Of a stretch of 61,865 bases of DNA, positions 44,042 through 54,485 are shown piece by piece; position 1 is the first letter of the stretch, and the number at the start of each line of letters is the position of its first letter. Below the pieces are notes generated by a model. The model ran no database searches. It was given only the letters and a program-made list of their open reading frames with translations, and was not told where the DNA came from. Source of the stretch: Desulfotignum sp. GTDB lineage: Bacteria; Desulfobacterota; Desulfobacteria; Desulfobacterales; Desulfobacteraceae. A program made the translations under genes and the position numbers. The DNA is taken from positions 1 through 61,865 of the forward strand of contig JAIPDL010000009.1 in assembly GCA_021737695.1 (NCBI GenBank). The letters run 5' to 3'.

Positions 44042-45081
44042 CATTTACGGTGCTGGTTGTGGATGATGTGAAGGAAAACATTGATGTGCTGTCCCATATC
44101 TTATCGGATCATTACCGGGTCAAGGCGGCCACCAGCGGAGAAATGGCCCTGACTGTGGCCCGGAAGACCCTGCCGGACATCATTTTGCTGGATATCATGA
44201 TGCCGGGAATGGATGGATACGACACTTGCCGCCGGTTAAAACAGATCCCAGAAACCCGCAACATCCCCGTGATTTTTGTCACTGCCAAAAACCAGGTGAT
44301 GGACGAGGTCAAAGGGTTTGAAACCGGTGCCGTGGATTATATCGGCAAACCGGTCAACCCCGTGATCACCCTGGCCCGGGTCAAAACCCATATCGCTTTG
44401 TCCAACCAGAAAAAATGCCTGGAAATCCAGGTCCAGGAACAGACCCGGGAGATCCGGGAAACCCGGCTGGAAATCATTCGAAAGCTGGGTCGGGCCGCGG
44501 AATACAAGGATAATGATACCGGGCTTCACGTGGAAAGGATGAGCCGGTATACGTATCTGATCGCAACTGCCTATGGGCTCGATGACCATGAATCGCAACT
44601 GGTCCTCCAAGCTTCTCCCATGCATGACATCGGAAAGATCGGGGTGCCGGATATGGTGCTGAAAAAACCGGGACGGCTCACGGTCCAGGAATGGAATCTG
44701 ATGGACAAACATCCCCTGATCGGTGGCCGAATTATTGGAGAATCCAGGGCGGAACTGCTGCAGGCAGCCCGGATCATTGCGGAACAGCACCATGAACGGT
44801 GGGACGGCACGGGATATCCCTATCGGCTGAAGGCCGATGAAATCCACGTATATGCCAGGCTCACGTCGGTGGCGGATGTGTTCGACGCTTTGACCAGCCG
44901 GCGTCCCTACAAAGCGGCTTGGGACATCGACGCAGCCGTGGACCTGATTCAGGACCAAAAGGGGAAACAGTTCGATCCGGCAGTCGTGGATGCATTTTCA
45001 GCCGTTCTGCCGGACATTCTGAACATAAAACACCAATTCGCGGAAACCTCTGCGGAAACAGGGAACCAAGATGGACAATGA
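44038..45081 (+). CDS. Response regulator with HD-GYP phosphodiesterase domain
   Basis: The 347-residue RpfG-type protein has a receiver domain with phospho-Asp in ILLDIMMPGMDGYD (near residue 52) and Lys in DYIGKPVNP. The HD-GYP domain has HDIGKIGVPDMVLKKPG near 194 and HHERWDGTGYPYRLK near 250. HD-GYP enzymes hydrolyse c-di-GMP. Translation is coupled to the kinase upstream and overlaps the Hpt gene downstream by 11 bp, so the three form one phosphorelay operon. Confidence 0.9.
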   Translation: MTFTVLVVDDVKENIDVLSHILSDHYRVKAATSGEMALTVARKTLPDIILLDIMMPGMDGYDTCRRLKQIPETRNIPVIFVTAKNQVMDEVKGFETGAVDYIGKPVNPVITLARVKTHIALSNQKKCLEIQVQEQTREIRETRLEIIRKLGRAAEYKDNDTGLHVERMSRYTYLIATAYGLDDHESQLVLQASPMHDIGKIGVPDMVLKKPGRLTVQEWNLMDKHPLIGGRIIGESRAELLQAARIIAEQHHERWDGTGYPYRLKADEIHVYARLTSVADVFDALTSRRPYKAAWDIDAAVDLIQDQKGKQFDPAVVDAFSAVLPDILNIKHQFAETSAETGNQDGQ

Positions 45082-45712
45082 CAAGGGGACTGCATATTCA
45101 AGCCGACATCTCTGTCAAAATCTACCGGCGTTTGATGTCAAACAGGCATTGATCCGCCTGGATGGAGACCATGATCTCTATATCCAGATACTGCGCTCCT
45201 ATGAACAGACGTTCAGGCCGTTTTCAACCACCCTCCGGGAACTGGCGCACGCCGGCAACACAGAGGACATGATTCAACAGCTCCATACCTTGAAAGGGGC
45301 TGCCGCCAACCTGGAGATCACGCAGGTTCGCCGGCTGTCTCACTATCTGGAGGATCAGCTTCGACAGGGAGCCGATATTTTCATGCTGCCGGAATATCAA
45401 TCTCTGATTGCCGCCCTGGAAACTTCGTTTGAACAAATCACTGCCATGGGACAGAAAAAAATCATGAACGAAAACACCGGCCGGATATTTTCCCATGATG
45501 AGCTGACGGCGGCACTTCATGAACTTCATTCAATGCTGTCGGGTTACGATACGGCTTCCGGAGATGTTCTTTTCCGGATCAAACCCGCCCTGATCCGGCT
45601 TGGACTGGAATCAGAGGTGTCCCGCCTTGAAAAAACGATATCCGGATATGCGTTTGAAAAGGCTGAAATCGTTTGCAGGCAACTGATTCAGCAGCTGGGA
45701 GACACGGATTGA
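45071..45712 (+). CDS. Hpt phosphotransfer protein with extra C-terminal helical domain
   Basis: The 213-residue protein has an Hpt domain (about 20-115), with the phosphoacceptor in IQQLHTLKGAAANLEI. After residue 135 a second helical region (FSHDELTAALHELHSMLSGY, then RLGLESEVSRLEKTISGYAF) matches the C-terminal segment of the kinase at 42422 but has no comparable His. It starts inside the end of the HD-GYP gene. It is likely to shuttle phosphoryl groups between the hybrid kinase downstream and the receivers of this cluster. Confidence 0.82.
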   Translation: MDNDKGTAYSSRHLCQNLPAFDVKQALIRLDGDHDLYIQILRSYEQTFRPFSTTLRELAHAGNTEDMIQQLHTLKGAAANLEITQVRRLSHYLEDQLRQGADIFMLPEYQSLIAALETSFEQITAMGQKKIMNENTGRIFSHDELTAALHELHSMLSGYDTASGDVLFRIKPALIRLGLESEVSRLEKTISGYAFEKAEIVCRQLIQQLGDTD

Positions 45713-48700
45713 CCTCAGGAAAGAAAGAGGGCGTTCTTTTTTTGACCCTGGTGACGCTATCAGGTATCCGTGCCTGTACCCGGGAAAAAAGAGATCAGCA
45801 TCGGGTTTTCGGGCCAGCTGACCGGGGTCTATTCGGCCGATTTCAATGGCTGGCACTGCTGGCGGTGGTCGTGGCCGCGGGCGTATTCTGCGCCTGGCTG
45901 CTGGCCGTCCGAGCCGATCATGTCATGCGTGAAAATCTCCTCAGTCAGACCCGTCTGGTGGCCGACGCAGTAAACCCCGACCTGTTCAGGTCTCTCACCG
46001 GCACAAAAACTGATCTCGAAGCGCCGGAATACCAGGGGATCAAGGAACAGCTCAGGGCCCTCCGCACAGTCTTTCCGGAATGCCGATTCATCTATCTTAT
46101 GGGGAGACAATCTGGCGGCACCCCTTTTTTTTATGTGGACAGTGAACCGGCGGGTTCGGCTGAGGAATCTCCACCCGGCCAGATTTATGAAGAGATGTCC
46201 ATGGAACTGCGGCATGCGTTTGACACAAAAACAGCACTGGTCGAAGGGCCTGTCACCGACTCATGGGGTAGCTGGGTGTCTGCCCTGGTTCCAATAACCG
46301 ATCCCCAGACCGAAAATCTTGCCGCCATGCTGGGCATGGATATAGATGCCCGAAAATGGAAACAAGAGGTCTTCACCAGAAGCGTTCTGCCTGCGGGTCT
46401 GGCCATGACTGCCCTGCTCGTCATTGTCATTGCCGGCGGGTATCTGCTGGACCGTCGATCCTGTCAGCAGGAACCACCGTCCGGCTGGGTGACTCATCTG
46501 GAAACTGTTCTAACAGCCGCAGTGGGCCTGGTCCTGTCCCTGTTTACCGCATGGCTGGTTTGGAACAATGTCAATCAAAATCAGGCGAATGCATTCCAGC
46601 GGTTGGCCGAAAGCCGGGTCGGTGCACTTGCCCAAACAGTCATCACTCTTCGGGACATAGAGATTGAAGGGCTGAGCCGGTTTTTTGAAAGCAGCGAGAA
46701 AATTTCTGACAAAGCGTTCCAGAGGTACACAGAACATTTGACCCGGAACCGGGCAGTACAGGCTTGGGAGTGGATTCCGGCGGTGCCGGCATCTGAAAAG
46801 GAGCACTTTGAACAAGCAGCCAGAGCTGCCGGCATGGATGGTTTCAACATATGGCAGCAGGATGCCGCCGGCCGGCACATGCCCGCCACTGGCCGGGAAA
46901 TGTATTTCCCCGTATTCCGGATGATTCCAGAAACAGGCAACGAAGCAGCCATCGGCTTTGACCTGGGTTCGGAACCGGTCCGGCATGCTGCCATCGAAGA
47001 GGCAGTGCGGACCAAAAGGGCCACCGCCACCGAACCAGTTACGCTGGTACAGGAAGCGGGCATCCAAACGGGCCTCCTGGTCTTTCGGCCCGTTTTTGCT
47101 GACGTTCGGCAAACCCGGTTGAAGGGGTTTACCCTGGCAGCAGTCCGGCTGGGTGATTTACTGGAAGCGGCGATACCAGACAATACTGTGGCCAAAGAAC
47201 TACGCCTTTTATTCAGTGACAAACCTTTCATAACGCTTGCCTCCTCCCTGACGGCAGATCGACTGCCGAAAGAAAACCTGACCTTGCACCGACCTGTCTT
47301 TGCTTTTGGAAAAACCTTTATCGTTTCTGCCCATGCCGGGCCGGAGTTTGTGCATATGCATCCGGGAAGATCTGTCATGGGCGCGGGACTGATCGGGTTG
47401 ATTCTCACCGCCGCGCTGACAGTCCTCGTGTTTGTACTTCAGCGCCGTCACGAGGCCCTCGAAGAAGTGGTCCGTGAGCGCACCACCGTTCTGCGGGAAA
47501 GCCATGAACGTTTCGAGCTGGCCGTGAACGGTTCTAACGATGGTATCTGGGATTGGGACCTGAAACACAACAGCCTTTTTCTTTCGCCCAAATGGAAAGC
47601 GCAGCTCGGGTTCCGTGACGAAGAGCTTCCCAACGAATTTGCCTCGTTTGAAAGCCGATTTCATCCCGACGACCGGGCGATGGTGATGGCCTATGTTGAA
47701 CGATATCTCAAAGGAGAGCTCCAAACCTATGACATTGAATTCAGATTGCTGCATAAAAACGGCGATTACCGATGGATCCGGGCCAGGGGTGAATCCATTC
47801 GAAACGAAGAAGGCAGGCCTTACCGCATGGCAGGCTCACACACAGACATCACCCGCCAGAAAAAAACCGAAGACCAGCTGAAAAGCAACCTGGCAAAAAT
47901 TCACATCATTCTGGCATCGATTCAGGCCGGCGTCATTCTGGTTCGCAAACAGGACCGTGTCATCGTGGATGCAAATCCGGCAGCCACCGAAATGGTCGGT
48001 ACGTCAAAGGACAGCCTGATCGGCAAAGTGTGCAATGATTTTCTCTGTCCCTCCGAGGCCGGCAAATGCCCGGTGTTCGATCTGGGCCATTCGATTGAAA
48101 ACGCGGAAAGAACACTTAAAACCCGGAAAGGGGAACTGATTCCAGTACTCAAGAACGTCTCACTGGTGGAACTTGATGGAGAGACATTTCTCCTGGAAAG
48201 TTTTGTCGATATCCGCAAACAAAAGGAAGTGGAAACAGAACTGATCGAAACTAATCGGCAGCTCGAGGCTGCCACAGCCCGGGCCAACCAGATGGCTGTC
48301 GAAGCCCAGATGGCCAGCATTGCCAAAAGTGAATTTCTGGCCAACATGAGCCACGAAATCAGGACCCCCATGAACGGCGTGATCGGCATGACCGGACTGC
48401 TGCTCGACACCGATCTTACCCCAGAACAGCGGCGGTATGCCCAAACCGTGGGGGCCAGTGCCGATTCGCTGCTGAGGCTGATCAACGATATTCTCGATTT
48501 TTCAAAAATCGAGGCCGGCAAACTGGACCTGGAAATCTTTGAGTTTGACCTGCAACACCTGCTGGACGACTTTGCCGCCACCCTGGCACTCCAGGCACAC
48601 AAAAAAGGGCTTGAGCTGAACTGTGGGATGTCTCCCAACATTCCATCCCTCCTGCGGGGAGATCCGGGCCGTCTGCGCCAGATTCTGACCAACCTGGCGG

Positions 48701-50310
48701 GCAACGCCGTGAAATTCACCCGTGCCGGCGAAGTATCCATCCGGGTCACCCTGGCATCTGAAACGCCGGATAAGGTGCTGCTGCACTTTTCGGTGATCGA
48801 CACCGGCATCGGAATCCCATTGGACAAGCAAAAACAATTGTTTGAAAAATTTACCCAGGTGGATACCTCCACTACCCGTCAATACGGCGGCACCGGACTT
48901 GGGCTGGCCATTTCCAGAGAGCTGGCAGAAAAAATGGATGGAACCATCGGAGTCAGGAGCGAACCAGGAAAGGGGTCTGAATTCTGGTTTACTGTCTGGC
49001 TGACCAGACAACCTTTACGGGCACAGGAAAACACGGAAAAACCGGCTGACCTGAAAAATATCCGCGTTTTGATCGTGGATGACAATGCCACCAACCGTGA
49101 AATTCTGACGGCCCAGATGGACAGCTGGCAGATGCGCGTGTCTGATGTGGCTGACGGACCTTCCGCCCTGGAGGCGCTTGACAGGGCGTTGACTGAAAAA
49201 GATCCATACCGGGTGGCAGTGATTGACATGCAGATGCCAAAGATGGACGGAGAAGACCTGGGCCGAACCATGATGTCTGACGAACGGTTAAGACAGACCC
49301 GGATGATTTTACTGACATCCTTAGGGGTCCGTGGTGATACCCGGCGATTAGAACAAATCGGATTCGATGCCTTTCTCACCAAGCCCGCCCGCCCGATGGA
49401 ATTACAAACAGCCCTGTGTCGTATCCTTACATCACCCGGACAAGGAATGTCAGAATCCCAGGCAGTCACCACACGTCACAACGTCCGGGAAATCCGCCAT
49501 CTGTTTGCCGGCCGGCACTTTTGTATACTGCTGGCCGAAGACAACATCACCAATCAGCTGGTGGCACTGGGCATTCTTGAAAAACTCAGCCTGCACGCAG
49601 ATGCCGTGGCCAACGGACAAGAAGCCATCAAAGCCCTTCAAAGCCTGACCTACGACCTGATCCTCATGGATGTCCAGATGCCGGTGATGGACGGGCTTGA
49701 AGCTACCCGTCAGATCCGCAGGCACCGATCCGAACGCTTTAATCGAAATATCCCGATCATCGCTATGACCGCCCATGCCATGGACGGTGACCGGGACCGG
49801 TGCCTGGATGCCGGAATGAACGGGTATATTTCCAAGCCCATTGATCCGATGTCACTGGCGGAAGAGTTGGAAAAATGGCTGCTCAAAGACCCGGGGGAAG
49901 CTGGGAAAAATAGTGGTCTGCCAAAAATGGATCAATCGTCCCATGACGTGAACAGACAAAATCCCGCACGGATATTTGACCGACCGGCCTTGCTGAAACA
50001 GCTGATGAACGATGCAGATCTGACGAAAACCATTATTGTCGGATTTCTGGATGACATGCCGAAACAGATACGCGCATTGAAATCTTTTGTGAAAAACGGC
50101 CAGGCTGAGCAGGCGGGTGCCCAGGCCCACAAAATCAAAGGAGCTGCCGGCAATGTCACGGCTCAGCGGTTCCAGGAAACGGCCCGGGCAATGGAAACTG
50201 CCGGCAAAGCCGGAGATATGGATTCGTTGCAGCGCCTGCTGCCGGAGCTGGAACAGCGGTTTATGCAAGTGAAAATTGAAATGGAGGACAGTGAACCATG
50301 CGAATTCTGA
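45709..50310 (+). CDS. Giant hybrid histidine kinase: CHASE, PAS, two receivers, Hpt
   Basis: With a TTG start (GGGAG 7 bp upstream, overlapping the stop of the Hpt gene) the protein has 1533 residues. A membrane helix near 50 is followed by a periplasmic domain and a helix near 240. A further helix near 265 leads to a CHASE-like periplasmic domain (SRFFESSEKISDKAFQRYTE) and a helix near 570. Then come a PAS domain (NGSNDGIWDWDLKHNSLF) and a second PAS, HisKA with [16 protein letters not shown] near 877, and ATPase [16 protein letters not shown]. Receiver 1 has [12 protein letters not shown], receiver 2 has [13 protein letters not shown], and the Hpt domain has AHKIKGAAGNV. A GTG or ATG further in could be the true start. 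The catalytic-receiver block is duplicated at 51474. Confidence 0.87.
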   Translation: MTSGKKEGVLFLTLVTLSGIRACTREKRDQHRVFGPADRGLFGRFQWLALLAVVVAAGVFCAWLLAVRADHVMRENLLSQTRLVADAVNPDLFRSLTGTKTDLEAPEYQGIKEQLRALRTVFPECRFIYLMGRQSGGTPFFYVDSEPAGSAEESPPGQIYEEMSMELRHAFDTKTALVEGPVTDSWGSWVSALVPITDPQTENLAAMLGMDIDARKWKQEVFTRSVLPAGLAMTALLVIVIAGGYLLDRRSCQQEPPSGWVTHLETVLTAAVGLVLSLFTAWLVWNNVNQNQANAFQRLAESRVGALAQTVITLRDIEIEGLSRFFESSEKISDKAFQRYTEHLTRNRAVQAWEWIPAVPASEKEHFEQAARAAGMDGFNIWQQDAAGRHMPATGREMYFPVFRMIPETGNEAAIGFDLGSEPVRHAAIEEAVRTKRATATEPVTLVQEAGIQTGLLVFRPVFADVRQTRLKGFTLAAVRLGDLLEAAIPDNTVAKELRLLFSDKPFITLASSLTADRLPKENLTLHRPVFAFGKTFIVSAHAGPEFVHMHPGRSVMGAGLIGLILTAALTVLVFVLQRRHEALEEVVRERTTVLRESHERFELAVNGSNDGIWDWDLKHNSLFLSPKWKAQLGFRDEELPNEFASFESRFHPDDRAMVMAYVERYLKGELQTYDIEFRLLHKNGDYRWIRARGESIRNEEGRPYRMAGSHTDITRQKKTEDQLKSNLAKIHIILASIQAGVILVRKQDRVIVDANPAATEMVGTSKDSLIGKVCNDFLCPSEAGKCPVFDLGHSIENAERTLKTRKGELIPVLKNVSLVELDGETFLLESFVDIRKQKEVETELIETNRQLEAATARANQMAVEAQMASIAKSEFLANMSHEIRTPMNGVIGMTGLLLDTDLTPEQRRYAQTVGASADSLLRLINDILDFSKIEAGKLDLEIFEFDLQHLLDDFAATLALQAHKKGLELNCGMSPNIPSLLRGDPGRLRQILTNLAGNAVKFTRAGEVSIRVTLASETPDKVLLHFSVIDTGIGIPLDKQKQLFEKFTQVDTSTTRQYGGTGLGLAISRELAEKMDGTIGVRSEPGKGSEFWFTVWLTRQPLRAQENTEKPADLKNIRVLIVDDNATNREILTAQMDSWQMRVSDVADGPSALEALDRALTEKDPYRVAVIDMQMPKMDGEDLGRTMMSDERLRQTRMILLTSLGVRGDTRRLEQIGFDAFLTKPARPMELQTALCRILTSPGQGMSESQAVTTRHNVREIRHLFAGRHFCILLAEDNITNQLVALGILEKLSLHADAVANGQEAIKALQSLTYDLILMDVQMPVMDGLEATRQIRRHRSERFNRNIPIIAMTAHAMDGDRDRCLDAGMNGYISKPIDPMSLAEELEKWLLKDPGEAGKNSGLPKMDQSSHDVNRQNPARIFDRPALLKQLMNDADLTKTIIVGFLDDMPKQIRALKSFVKNGQAEQAGAQAHKIKGAAGNVTAQRFQETARAMETAGKAGDMDSLQRLLPELEQRFMQVKIEMEDSEPCEF
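48230..49890 (+). repeat. Kinase-receiver block duplicated at 52490-54145
   Basis: The stretch encoding HisKA, ATPase and both receivers is closely similar in DNA and protein to 52490-54145 in the next hybrid kinase, in the same orientation about 4.25 kb away. Long identical words occur, for example around [20 protein letters not shown], where only synonymous changes differ. The sensor parts before it are unrelated, so only this module was copied or converted. Confidence 0.75.
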
Positions 50311-50951
50311 TCGCCGAAGATGACATAACATCCCGGGCCATGCTCCAGGCGGTGTTGACCAAATGGGGATACCATGTCATCACCGCCAAAAACGGGGAAG
50401 AGGCTTTTAGAATGTTTCAGGACAGCGATGCCCCCCAATTGGCTGTTCTGGACTGGGAAATGCCGGAAATGGACGGGGCCGACTTGTGCCGCTGTCTTCG
50501 GCAACAGGAACGGAGAGAACCCCTTTACCTGATCCTGCTCACTTCCCGGGATGATGCTGGAGACATCGTACAGGGACTGGAGGCGGGGGCTGACGACTAT
50601 ATTGCCAAACCCTTTGACACGGCTGAACTTAAGGCCCGGGTGGATGTCGGCAGACGTATGATTTCTTTGCAAAATGAAATGCAAAAACGGGAGAAGCTTT
50701 CAGGCATATTGGAGTTGGCCGGGGCGGTCTGCCATGAACTCAACCAGCCGCTGCAAAGTGTGTTTGGCTACTCCGAAATCCTGTTGATGGATCTGGATGC
50801 CGATGACGGGAATTATGAAACCCTTAAAAAAATCCAGCATGAAATCGGCCGCATCGGTGAACTGACGCGTAAAATCATGAAAATCACGCGCTATCAGACC
50901 AAACCCTATCTGAAAAGCCAAATTGTGGATATCGATCGGTCTTCAGAGTGA
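50298..50951 (+). CDS. Receiver domain fused to a histidine phosphoacceptor helix pair, no ATPase
   Basis: The 217-residue protein starts inside the end of the giant kinase gene. Residues 1-120 form a receiver (MRILIAEDDITSRAMLQAVL, phospho-Asp in AVLDWEMPEMDG, Lys in DYIAKPFD). Residues 135-205 look like a HisKA dimerisation domain with AGAVCHELNQPLQSVFGYSE, the H-box of NtrB-like kinases. The chain then ends without N, G1 or G2 boxes. It could act as a phosphotransfer protein or be completed by an ATPase in trans. No frameshifted ATPase domain follows in the 50 bp to the next gene. Confidence 0.8.
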   Translation: MRILIAEDDITSRAMLQAVLTKWGYHVITAKNGEEAFRMFQDSDAPQLAVLDWEMPEMDGADLCRCLRQQERREPLYLILLTSRDDAGDIVQGLEAGADDYIAKPFDTAELKARVDVGRRMISLQNEMQKREKLSGILELAGAVCHELNQPLQSVFGYSEILLMDLDADDGNYETLKKIQHEIGRIGELTRKIMKITRYQTKPYLKSQIVDIDRSSE

Positions 50952-51004
50952 CAATCCTTCGGTCCCGCTTCAGGTTGGACTGATACAAACAAAGGAGAAA
51001 GCAT

Positions 51005-51391
51005 ATGAAAGAAAAACGCATCCTGGTGGTGGATGATGAACCGACCATCCTGAATCTGTTCACTCAGGCGTTCGAAAGAGCGGGTTATCTGGTCACAACA
51101 GCGGAAACTGCAGAAGCGGCCTTGAAAATACTGGAAAAAGAATCCTTCTGGGTGTTTTTTCTGGACTTGAACCTGCCCGGCATGAGCGGCGTTGATTTGT
51201 GCCGGCAGATACGACATCAATACCCCATGGCCATCGTTTATGCCGTCACCGGCTATGCATCACTGTTTGAACTGTCGGAATGTCGTGATGCCGGTTTTGA
51301 AGACTATTTTACCAAACCAGCAAAACTTTCGGACCTGGTTGAAGCCGCCGATAACGCTTTCAAGAAGCTGGCGCGGTGGAAAAAGCGGTAA
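51005..51391 (+). CDS. Single-domain response regulator
   Basis: The 128-residue CheY-like receiver has KRILVVDDEPTILNLFTQAF at the start, phospho-Asp in FFLDLNLPGMSG, Thr in YAVTGYAS and Lys in YFTKPAK. There is no output domain. The ribosome site AAAGGAGAAAG is strong. It lies between two hybrid kinases and probably receives phosphoryl groups from them or from the Hpt protein. Confidence 0.88.
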   Translation: MKEKRILVVDDEPTILNLFTQAFERAGYLVTTAETAEAALKILEKESFWVFFLDLNLPGMSGVDLCRQIRHQYPMAIVYAVTGYASLFELSECRDAGFEDYFTKPAKLSDLVEAADNAFKKLARWKKR

Positions 51392-51473
51392 AGCAAATGA
51401 TGGGGATTATTTTTGGATGAGGCAGATCAGACGTTTAACAAAAGGCACTTTATCCTGCATTGGGGAATGATGT

Positions 51474-54164
51474 ATGTTGTTTACTGTTATCCTTGCAATC
51501 TGGCTGTCAGGATCTATCAGTCTGTGGCTGGCTTCACGCACCTTCCGGCACCGCCGGGAAGTACCGGCGGCGGCCTGGCTCACAGGCCTGATGGGCGGAA
51601 TTGCGATTTGGTCTTTCTCCTATGCCCTGGAATTGAACCTGCAAAGCCTGGAATCCATGAGATGGACCATGATCGCCAAGTACATTGGACTCGGGGCTAT
51701 CCCGGGGTGCTGGTTCGGTTTCACCCTTTCCCAGTCCGGCCAGGGCCGTCTGCTCACCCGATGGCGGATCCTCTTACTCTTCCTTTTGCCTGCGGGGATG
51801 GTCGTTCTGGTGGCAACCAACCCCTGGCATTATCTGTTTTACGAACAGGTCCATCTGCGCCGGTACAACAGCTACTATTACCAGGCATTGACACCGGGTC
51901 TTTTCTGGAAGATGAATCTGGCCTATGCCTACTTCTGGATCATTTCAGGGGTTGTCATCACGGTCCGGCTCTGGTTCCGGGTCCGGGGCACGGACCGGAA
52001 GCGGATCGGAATCATCCTGATGGCGGTCCTGATCCCTTTTGTCAACAATATCTGCTACAACCTGTTCGGATTCAAGCCCGGCGGGTTTCTGGACCTAACC
52101 CCTGTGGGCTTTACGTTTATGGGGTTGCTGTTATTTCATGGCGTGTTTCGGCTGGATCTTTTCAATGTGTTTCCCCAGGCCCTGGATATCCTGTTCGACA
52201 ACCTGCCGGACGCGCTTTTTGTTCTGGACAGCCAGCATAACATCGTGAGTGTCAATCCTGCCGGGACCCGCCTTCTCGGGAATCCGGATTTTCAACGACG
52301 ATTCATTGAAAAAAGTCCACACAACCAGCAGATCTCCCGGATCTCAGTGCCTTCCGCCAGCAGCATACAGGATGTAGAAATTGGAGATATGGTCTGGGCC
52401 GCGCGTTTTTTTCCGATCCAGATTGCCTCAGGACAAATCACAGGATCTCTGGCCATGTTTCAGGATATCACCCGGCGCAAACGGGTGGAACAGGAACTGC
52501 TGGAAACCAACCAGCACCTGGAAGAAGCCACAGCCAAGGCCAACCAGATGGCGGTCCATGCGGAAATGGCCAGCATCGCCAAAAGCCAGTTTTTAGCCAA
52601 CATGAGCCACGAGATCCGCACCCCCATGAATGGGGTGATCGGTATGACCGGGCTGCTGCTGGATACTGAACTGACCCCCGAACAGAAGCGGTATGCTGAA
52701 ACCGTTCAGACCAGCGCCGAATCGCTGCTGGGCCTGATCAACGACATTCTCGATTTTTCCAAGATCGAGGCCGGCCGGCTGGATCTGGAAGTGCTTGATT
52801 TCGACCTGCAGAACCTGCTGTATGATTTTGCCGCCACCCTGGCACTCCAGGCCCACCAGAAAGGCCTTGAGCTCAATTGCGGCACGTCCCCGGACATCCC
52901 CTCCCTGCTGCGGGGCGATCCAGGCCGTCTGCGACAGATTCTGACCAACCTGGCGGGCAATGCCGTGAAATTCACCCATGCCGGGGAAGTCTCCATTCGT
53001 GTCACCCTGGTATCGGAAACGCCCAGTGAGGTCATGCTGCGGTTTTCCGTGACCGACACCGGTATCGGTATTCCCCTGGAGAAACAGACACGATTGTTTG
53101 ATACATTTTCCCAGGTGGATGCCTCCACCACCCGCCAATTCGGGGGCACCGGTCTGGGACTGGCCATTGCAAAAGAACTGGCTGAAAAAATGGGGGGAGA
53201 GATCGGTGTCCGGAGTGACCCCCGGAAAGGGTCTGAGTTCTGGTTTACCGCCCAACTGGAAAAACAGCCGGCCCAGGCGTGGGTAACCCCTTCGGTTCCG
53301 GCGGATCTGAAAAATGTCCGAGGATTGATCGTAGACGACAATGCCACCAGCCGTGAAATTTTGACGGCGCAAATGACCAGCTGGCAGATGCGCGTATCCG
53401 CAGTACCGGACGGCTCTTCCGCCCTGGAAACCCTTGACAGGGCACTCGATGAACATGATCCATACCGGGTGGCCGTCATTGACATGCAGATGCCGAAAAT
53501 GGACGGAGAAGAACTGGGGCGTAGCATCCTGTCTGATGACCGTCTCAAGCAGACCCGCCTGGTGATGCTGACTTCACTGGGGGTCCGGGGTGACTCCCGG
53601 CGGTTTGAAAAAATCGGATTTAATGCCTATCTCACCAAACCGGTACGCCCGCTGGAACTGAAAGCCGTGTTGTCCAGCATCCTCACATCACCGGGACAAG
53701 GAACCTCAGAACCGCGTGCCATCACGACACGCCACACGATCCGGGAAATCCGCCACCTGTTTGCCGGCCGGGACCTGCACATTCTCCTGGCCGAAGACAA
53801 CATCACCAACCAGCTGGTGGCACTGGGAATTCTGAAGAAGCTCGGGCTGCATGCAGATTCAGTCGCCAACGGACGTGAAGCGCTCGATGCCGTCAGCAAG
53901 CAGCCCTACGACCTGATACTGATGGACATCCAGATGCCGGTCATGGACGGCCTGGAGGCCACCCGGCAGATCCGCGCCCACGAACAGCAATCAACCCGCA
54001 GCCAGCAACCCGAAACCAGCCTCCCCATCATCGCCATGACGGCCCATGCCATGACCGGAGACCGGGACAGGTGCCTGGAAGCCGGCATGAACGGATATGT
54101 TGCCAAGCCCATCGATCCATTGGCGCTGGCAGACGAATTGAACAAATGGCTGCCCTTGCCCTAA
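51474..54164 (+). CDS. Hybrid histidine kinase with 7-helix membrane sensor and two receivers
   Basis: The 896-residue protein begins with seven membrane helices (about 1-230; [36 protein letters not shown]), the HisKA_7TM-type sensor. A PAS domain ([19 protein letters not shown]) comes next, then HisKA with [16 protein letters not shown] near 378, ATPase [16 protein letters not shown] and two receivers ([12 protein letters not shown] and [13 protein letters not shown]). The second half is a near copy of that in the giant kinase upstream, but the Hpt end is missing. It may use the separate Hpt protein at 45071. Confidence 0.9.
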   Translation: MLFTVILAIWLSGSISLWLASRTFRHRREVPAAAWLTGLMGGIAIWSFSYALELNLQSLESMRWTMIAKYIGLGAIPGCWFGFTLSQSGQGRLLTRWRILLLFLLPAGMVVLVATNPWHYLFYEQVHLRRYNSYYYQALTPGLFWKMNLAYAYFWIISGVVITVRLWFRVRGTDRKRIGIILMAVLIPFVNNICYNLFGFKPGGFLDLTPVGFTFMGLLLFHGVFRLDLFNVFPQALDILFDNLPDALFVLDSQHNIVSVNPAGTRLLGNPDFQRRFIEKSPHNQQISRISVPSASSIQDVEIGDMVWAARFFPIQIASGQITGSLAMFQDITRRKRVEQELLETNQHLEEATAKANQMAVHAEMASIAKSQFLANMSHEIRTPMNGVIGMTGLLLDTELTPEQKRYAETVQTSAESLLGLINDILDFSKIEAGRLDLEVLDFDLQNLLYDFAATLALQAHQKGLELNCGTSPDIPSLLRGDPGRLRQILTNLAGNAVKFTHAGEVSIRVTLVSETPSEVMLRFSVTDTGIGIPLEKQTRLFDTFSQVDASTTRQFGGTGLGLAIAKELAEKMGGEIGVRSDPRKGSEFWFTAQLEKQPAQAWVTPSVPADLKNVRGLIVDDNATSREILTAQMTSWQMRVSAVPDGSSALETLDRALDEHDPYRVAVIDMQMPKMDGEELGRSILSDDRLKQTRLVMLTSLGVRGDSRRFEKIGFNAYLTKPVRPLELKAVLSSILTSPGQGTSEPRAITTRHTIREIRHLFAGRDLHILLAEDNITNQLVALGILKKLGLHADSVANGREALDAVSKQPYDLILMDIQMPVMDGLEATRQIRAHEQQSTRSQQPETSLPIIAMTAHAMTGDRDRCLEAGMNGYVAKPIDPLALADELNKWLPLP

Positions 54165-54440
54165 AAAAAATGATGGCCCATGTTTTTTTCATGGCAAAAC
54201 GCGTCCTTGTAAACCCGTTTTGCCGACAGGACATCATAGACATCTGCCAGCGCCACGATGCGGGCAGACAGGGGAATGGCATCACCGGCCAGATGATCCG
54301 GATAGCCAATGCCATCCCATTTTTCATGTTTGGTCAGATAATCATCCACACCGGATTCAAACCCCTGGATCAGGCCGTCAGTATCATTATTCGTCAAGCA
54401 GAACATCGGCTTGAATCATGAAGAATTCACTGTCCTGACA
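54161..54440 (-). pseudogene. Remnant of an HD-GYP response regulator
   Basis: On the minus strand, [20 protein letters not shown] ending in LTK (end of a receiver domain) runs straight into [20 protein letters not shown] and [20 protein letters not shown] (end of an HD-GYP domain). Everything between, including the HD motif, is deleted in frame. Upstream, QADVLLDE in another frame may be a trace of the earlier receiver part. The 3' end abuts the hybrid kinase. With the catalytic His-Asp pair missing it cannot be an active phosphodiesterase. Confidence 0.72.
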
Positions 54441-54485
54441 TCGGACGGCTGTCATTCCTGATCCGCTGGTCCAATGCCCGAACAG

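Noticed and set aside
51413..52240. 275-codon plus-strand frame overlapping the start of the 7-helix hybrid kinase
   Set aside because: Its translation is Pro/Gly/His-rich with no motif. The overlapping frame encodes a coherent membrane sensor continuing into PAS and kinase domains.
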